This document shows, piece by piece, positions 62,595 to 64,000 of a stretch of 64,000 bases of DNA; within the stretch, counting starts at the first letter, position 1; every line of letters starts with the position of its first letter. A program made the translations under genes and the position numbers. Origin of the DNA: Malachius bipustulatus (taxonomy: Eukaryota > Arthropoda > Insecta > Coleoptera > Melyridae). Location: NCBI GenBank assembly GCA_910589415.1, contig OU342631.1, positions 16,430,001 through 16,494,000 on the forward strand. The letters run 5' to 3'. Under the pieces are notes generated by a model. That model was not told the DNA's origin. It saw only the letters and a program-made list of their open reading frames with translations, and ran no database searches.

Positions 62595-62837
62595 AGTTTT
62601 TCATGGTTTGTTTATATAAAAGCATCTTATTAGTTCATTATAATAACTAATTCATGACTATTACAGGTAACAGAAAATCGTCTAAAATATTACTTATTAT
62701 AATAAAGCTACCAGAATCAGAACAACAGATAAACATAAACAAAAACAACAGTAACAACACTGATTGAGATTGAAATGATTGAATATATTTTCAAAAATTA
62801 TTATTTAAAATCAGTGACAGAGACTTGATAGATGACA

Positions 62838-63271
62838 GAAAAAATGATTTTTTTTTGCTACCAGGGTTGCGTTCACAATAACATGCCGCGTAGTTGATAA
62901 GCAACCTTTTGGGGGTTCGGTTCCTGCTGAGCTGTTGTTTTAAAATTAACAAAAACGCTTTCAGAAGTTTCAAACAGTTGAACATAACTTAACTTTATCT
63001 GTTTAAATTTTTGTAATTTATAAATTATAATTTATATTTATATAATTTATAAATTTATTTATACAATATAATTATAAATTATAATTTATAAATTACAAAA
63101 ATTTAAACAGATAAAGTTAAGTTATGTCCAACTGTTTGGAACTTCTGAAAGCGTTTTTGTTAATTTTAAAACAACAGCTCAGCAGGAACCGAACCCCCAA
63201 AAGGTTGCTTATCAACTACGCGGCATGTTATTGTGAACGCAACCCTGGTAGCAAAAAAAAATCATTTTTTC
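62838..63271. mobile_element. Near-perfect palindrome with about 200-bp arms upstream of XRCC3
   Basis: GCTACCAGGGTTGCGTTCAC (62868-) and its inverse (to 63252) lie at the ends, extended by A/T tracts. The arms meet in an AT-rich centre near 63050. The arms include TGCCGCGTAGTTGATAAGC and GGGGGTTCGGTTCCTGC, which look like tRNA A- and B-box promoter sequences but lie too close together for a normal tRNA. No ORF. It begins about 245 bp upstream of the XRCC3 start codon. Confidence 0.9.
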
Positions 63272-63432
63272 TACTCTTGTTTTATTATTTTAAATTATTG
63301 TGAAATGTGATATAATTCAATAAAAATATAAAATGTTTACTTAACTTTTTTTTGATGTCATAATGGTGGTGTTCAAGAGTGTTTCGTACTTTCATACTTT
63401 AACACTTAATACTTCAGATAACTAATCTACTG

Positions 63433-63630
63433 TCATGATTTCGTAAAAGAAATGGGATCCTTTACGCCTGGGATGCATATTTCAAAAATGTCAAATGATA
63501 AATTAATACCAGTTGACAGCAAATTAGTTTCACAATCGCCATATAGGCTTAATTTCAAAAGTGGTTTTTCTGGATTTGTGACATAAATTATCATTTTCAT
63601 AAAAATAAAAAGTGCATGATTGAAATTCAA
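63433..63630 (-). CDS. Possible terminal exon of an unidentified gene continuing beyond the window
   Basis: A 65-codon minus-strand frame ending at TGA 63435-63433 with balanced composition (VTNPEKPLLKLSLYGD, LSFDIFEICIPGVKD), unlike the AT-rich noise around it. A possible acceptor (AAACAG) lies at about 63650. The rest of such a gene would lie right of base 64000. I do not recognise a family, and chance is a real alternative. Confidence 0.25.
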   Translation of the reverse strand: MNFNHALFIFMKMIIYVTNPEKPLLKLSLYGDCETNLLSTGINLSFDIFEICIPGVKDPISFTKS

Positions 63631-64000
63631 TCATACGTCACTGTTTAATGACATCCGTCGTAATATTTTGTTCCTTTTTTTGAACAATAAGTCTGAATTC
63701 TATTCCAAATTAAAGATTTAAATAAACTAAAGAAGTTCTAAACAAATCTGAACTGAAACATAGAGAGCAAATAACGTAAAATTGGCAAGTAAATATAATA
63801 TCCAAATATTTTATTTTATTTTATTTTTTTTTTATAATTAATCCAATTTACTAAATTCTAGAATCGATTGAACAATCATCTCGAAAATAATAAGCCTTGA
63901 TCAAACCGGAAATTTTTATCACTGCATGCTTTATTTACGTGAACACTTGTAAAAATTTTCATTATTTACCTTTACATTAAAAATCCTGTAATTTCACGCA
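63631..64000. other. AT-rich right edge
   Basis: No gene, RNA or repeat that I can support. Confidence 0.5.

Noticed and set aside
1..64000. CRISPR arrays, bacterial operons, riboswitches, rRNA genes
   Set aside because: None seen; regular-spacer repeats are absent and the intron-containing genes show eukaryotic nuclear DNA.

Overview
The window looks like nuclear DNA of an insect. Its genes have short introns with GT-AG borders, the intergenic DNA is AT-rich, every recognisable protein is closest to animal families with insect orthologues, and mobile elements are abundant. A beetle or another holometabolous insect is plausible, but the sequence does not settle the order.

I could reconstruct eleven genes. 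Ten are complete, and joining their exons keeps each reading frame open. They are: the 5' end of a CCDC39-like ciliary coiled-coil gene (minus, 1-467); a C2H2 zinc-finger protein (plus, 1783-4192); a RhoL-type small GTPase (minus, 4692-5431); the Golgi tether subunit COG4 (plus, 12826-20273); the actin nucleator spire (minus, 22856-27279) with a single-exon mTERF3 gene nested antisense in its intron (24777-25883); LSM4 (minus, 28176-30299); GRTP1-type TBC RabGAP (plus, 34342-35440), convergent with the TIM14/DNAJC19 co-chaperone (minus, 35572-36048); fat facets/USP9X deubiquitinase (plus, 38699-58660, 17 coding exons, 2470 aa); and XRCC3/spindle-B recombination protein (minus, 61211-62594). 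These are unlinked housekeeping and developmental functions. There is no operon or gene cluster.

The accessory content is the striking part. About twenty foldback (palindromic) non-autonomous elements fill introns and intergenic DNA: 3.4, 4.2, 5.6, 6.7, 7.7, 8.5, 17.6, 18.9, 19.5, 29.5, 30.6, 31.7-33.0, 40.0, 41.35, 41.74, 55.4 and 62.8 kb, plus TTAA-flanked elements at 21.8 and 53.7 kb and 8-bp-TSD elements at 36.4 and 52.3 kb. Three of them share one palindromic core but carry unrelated outer palindromic arms. The largest faf intron (51.1-57.2 kb) holds a decayed non-LTR retrotransposon that was itself split by two DNA elements and is followed directly by a long palindrome. The other large faf intron (39.5-44.1 kb) holds a 2.9-kb T-rich degenerate repeat field. 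Inside that field sits a 97-bp-arm palindrome whose plus strand carries a complete type I hammerhead ribozyme fold (41840-41888), my strongest non-genic candidate.
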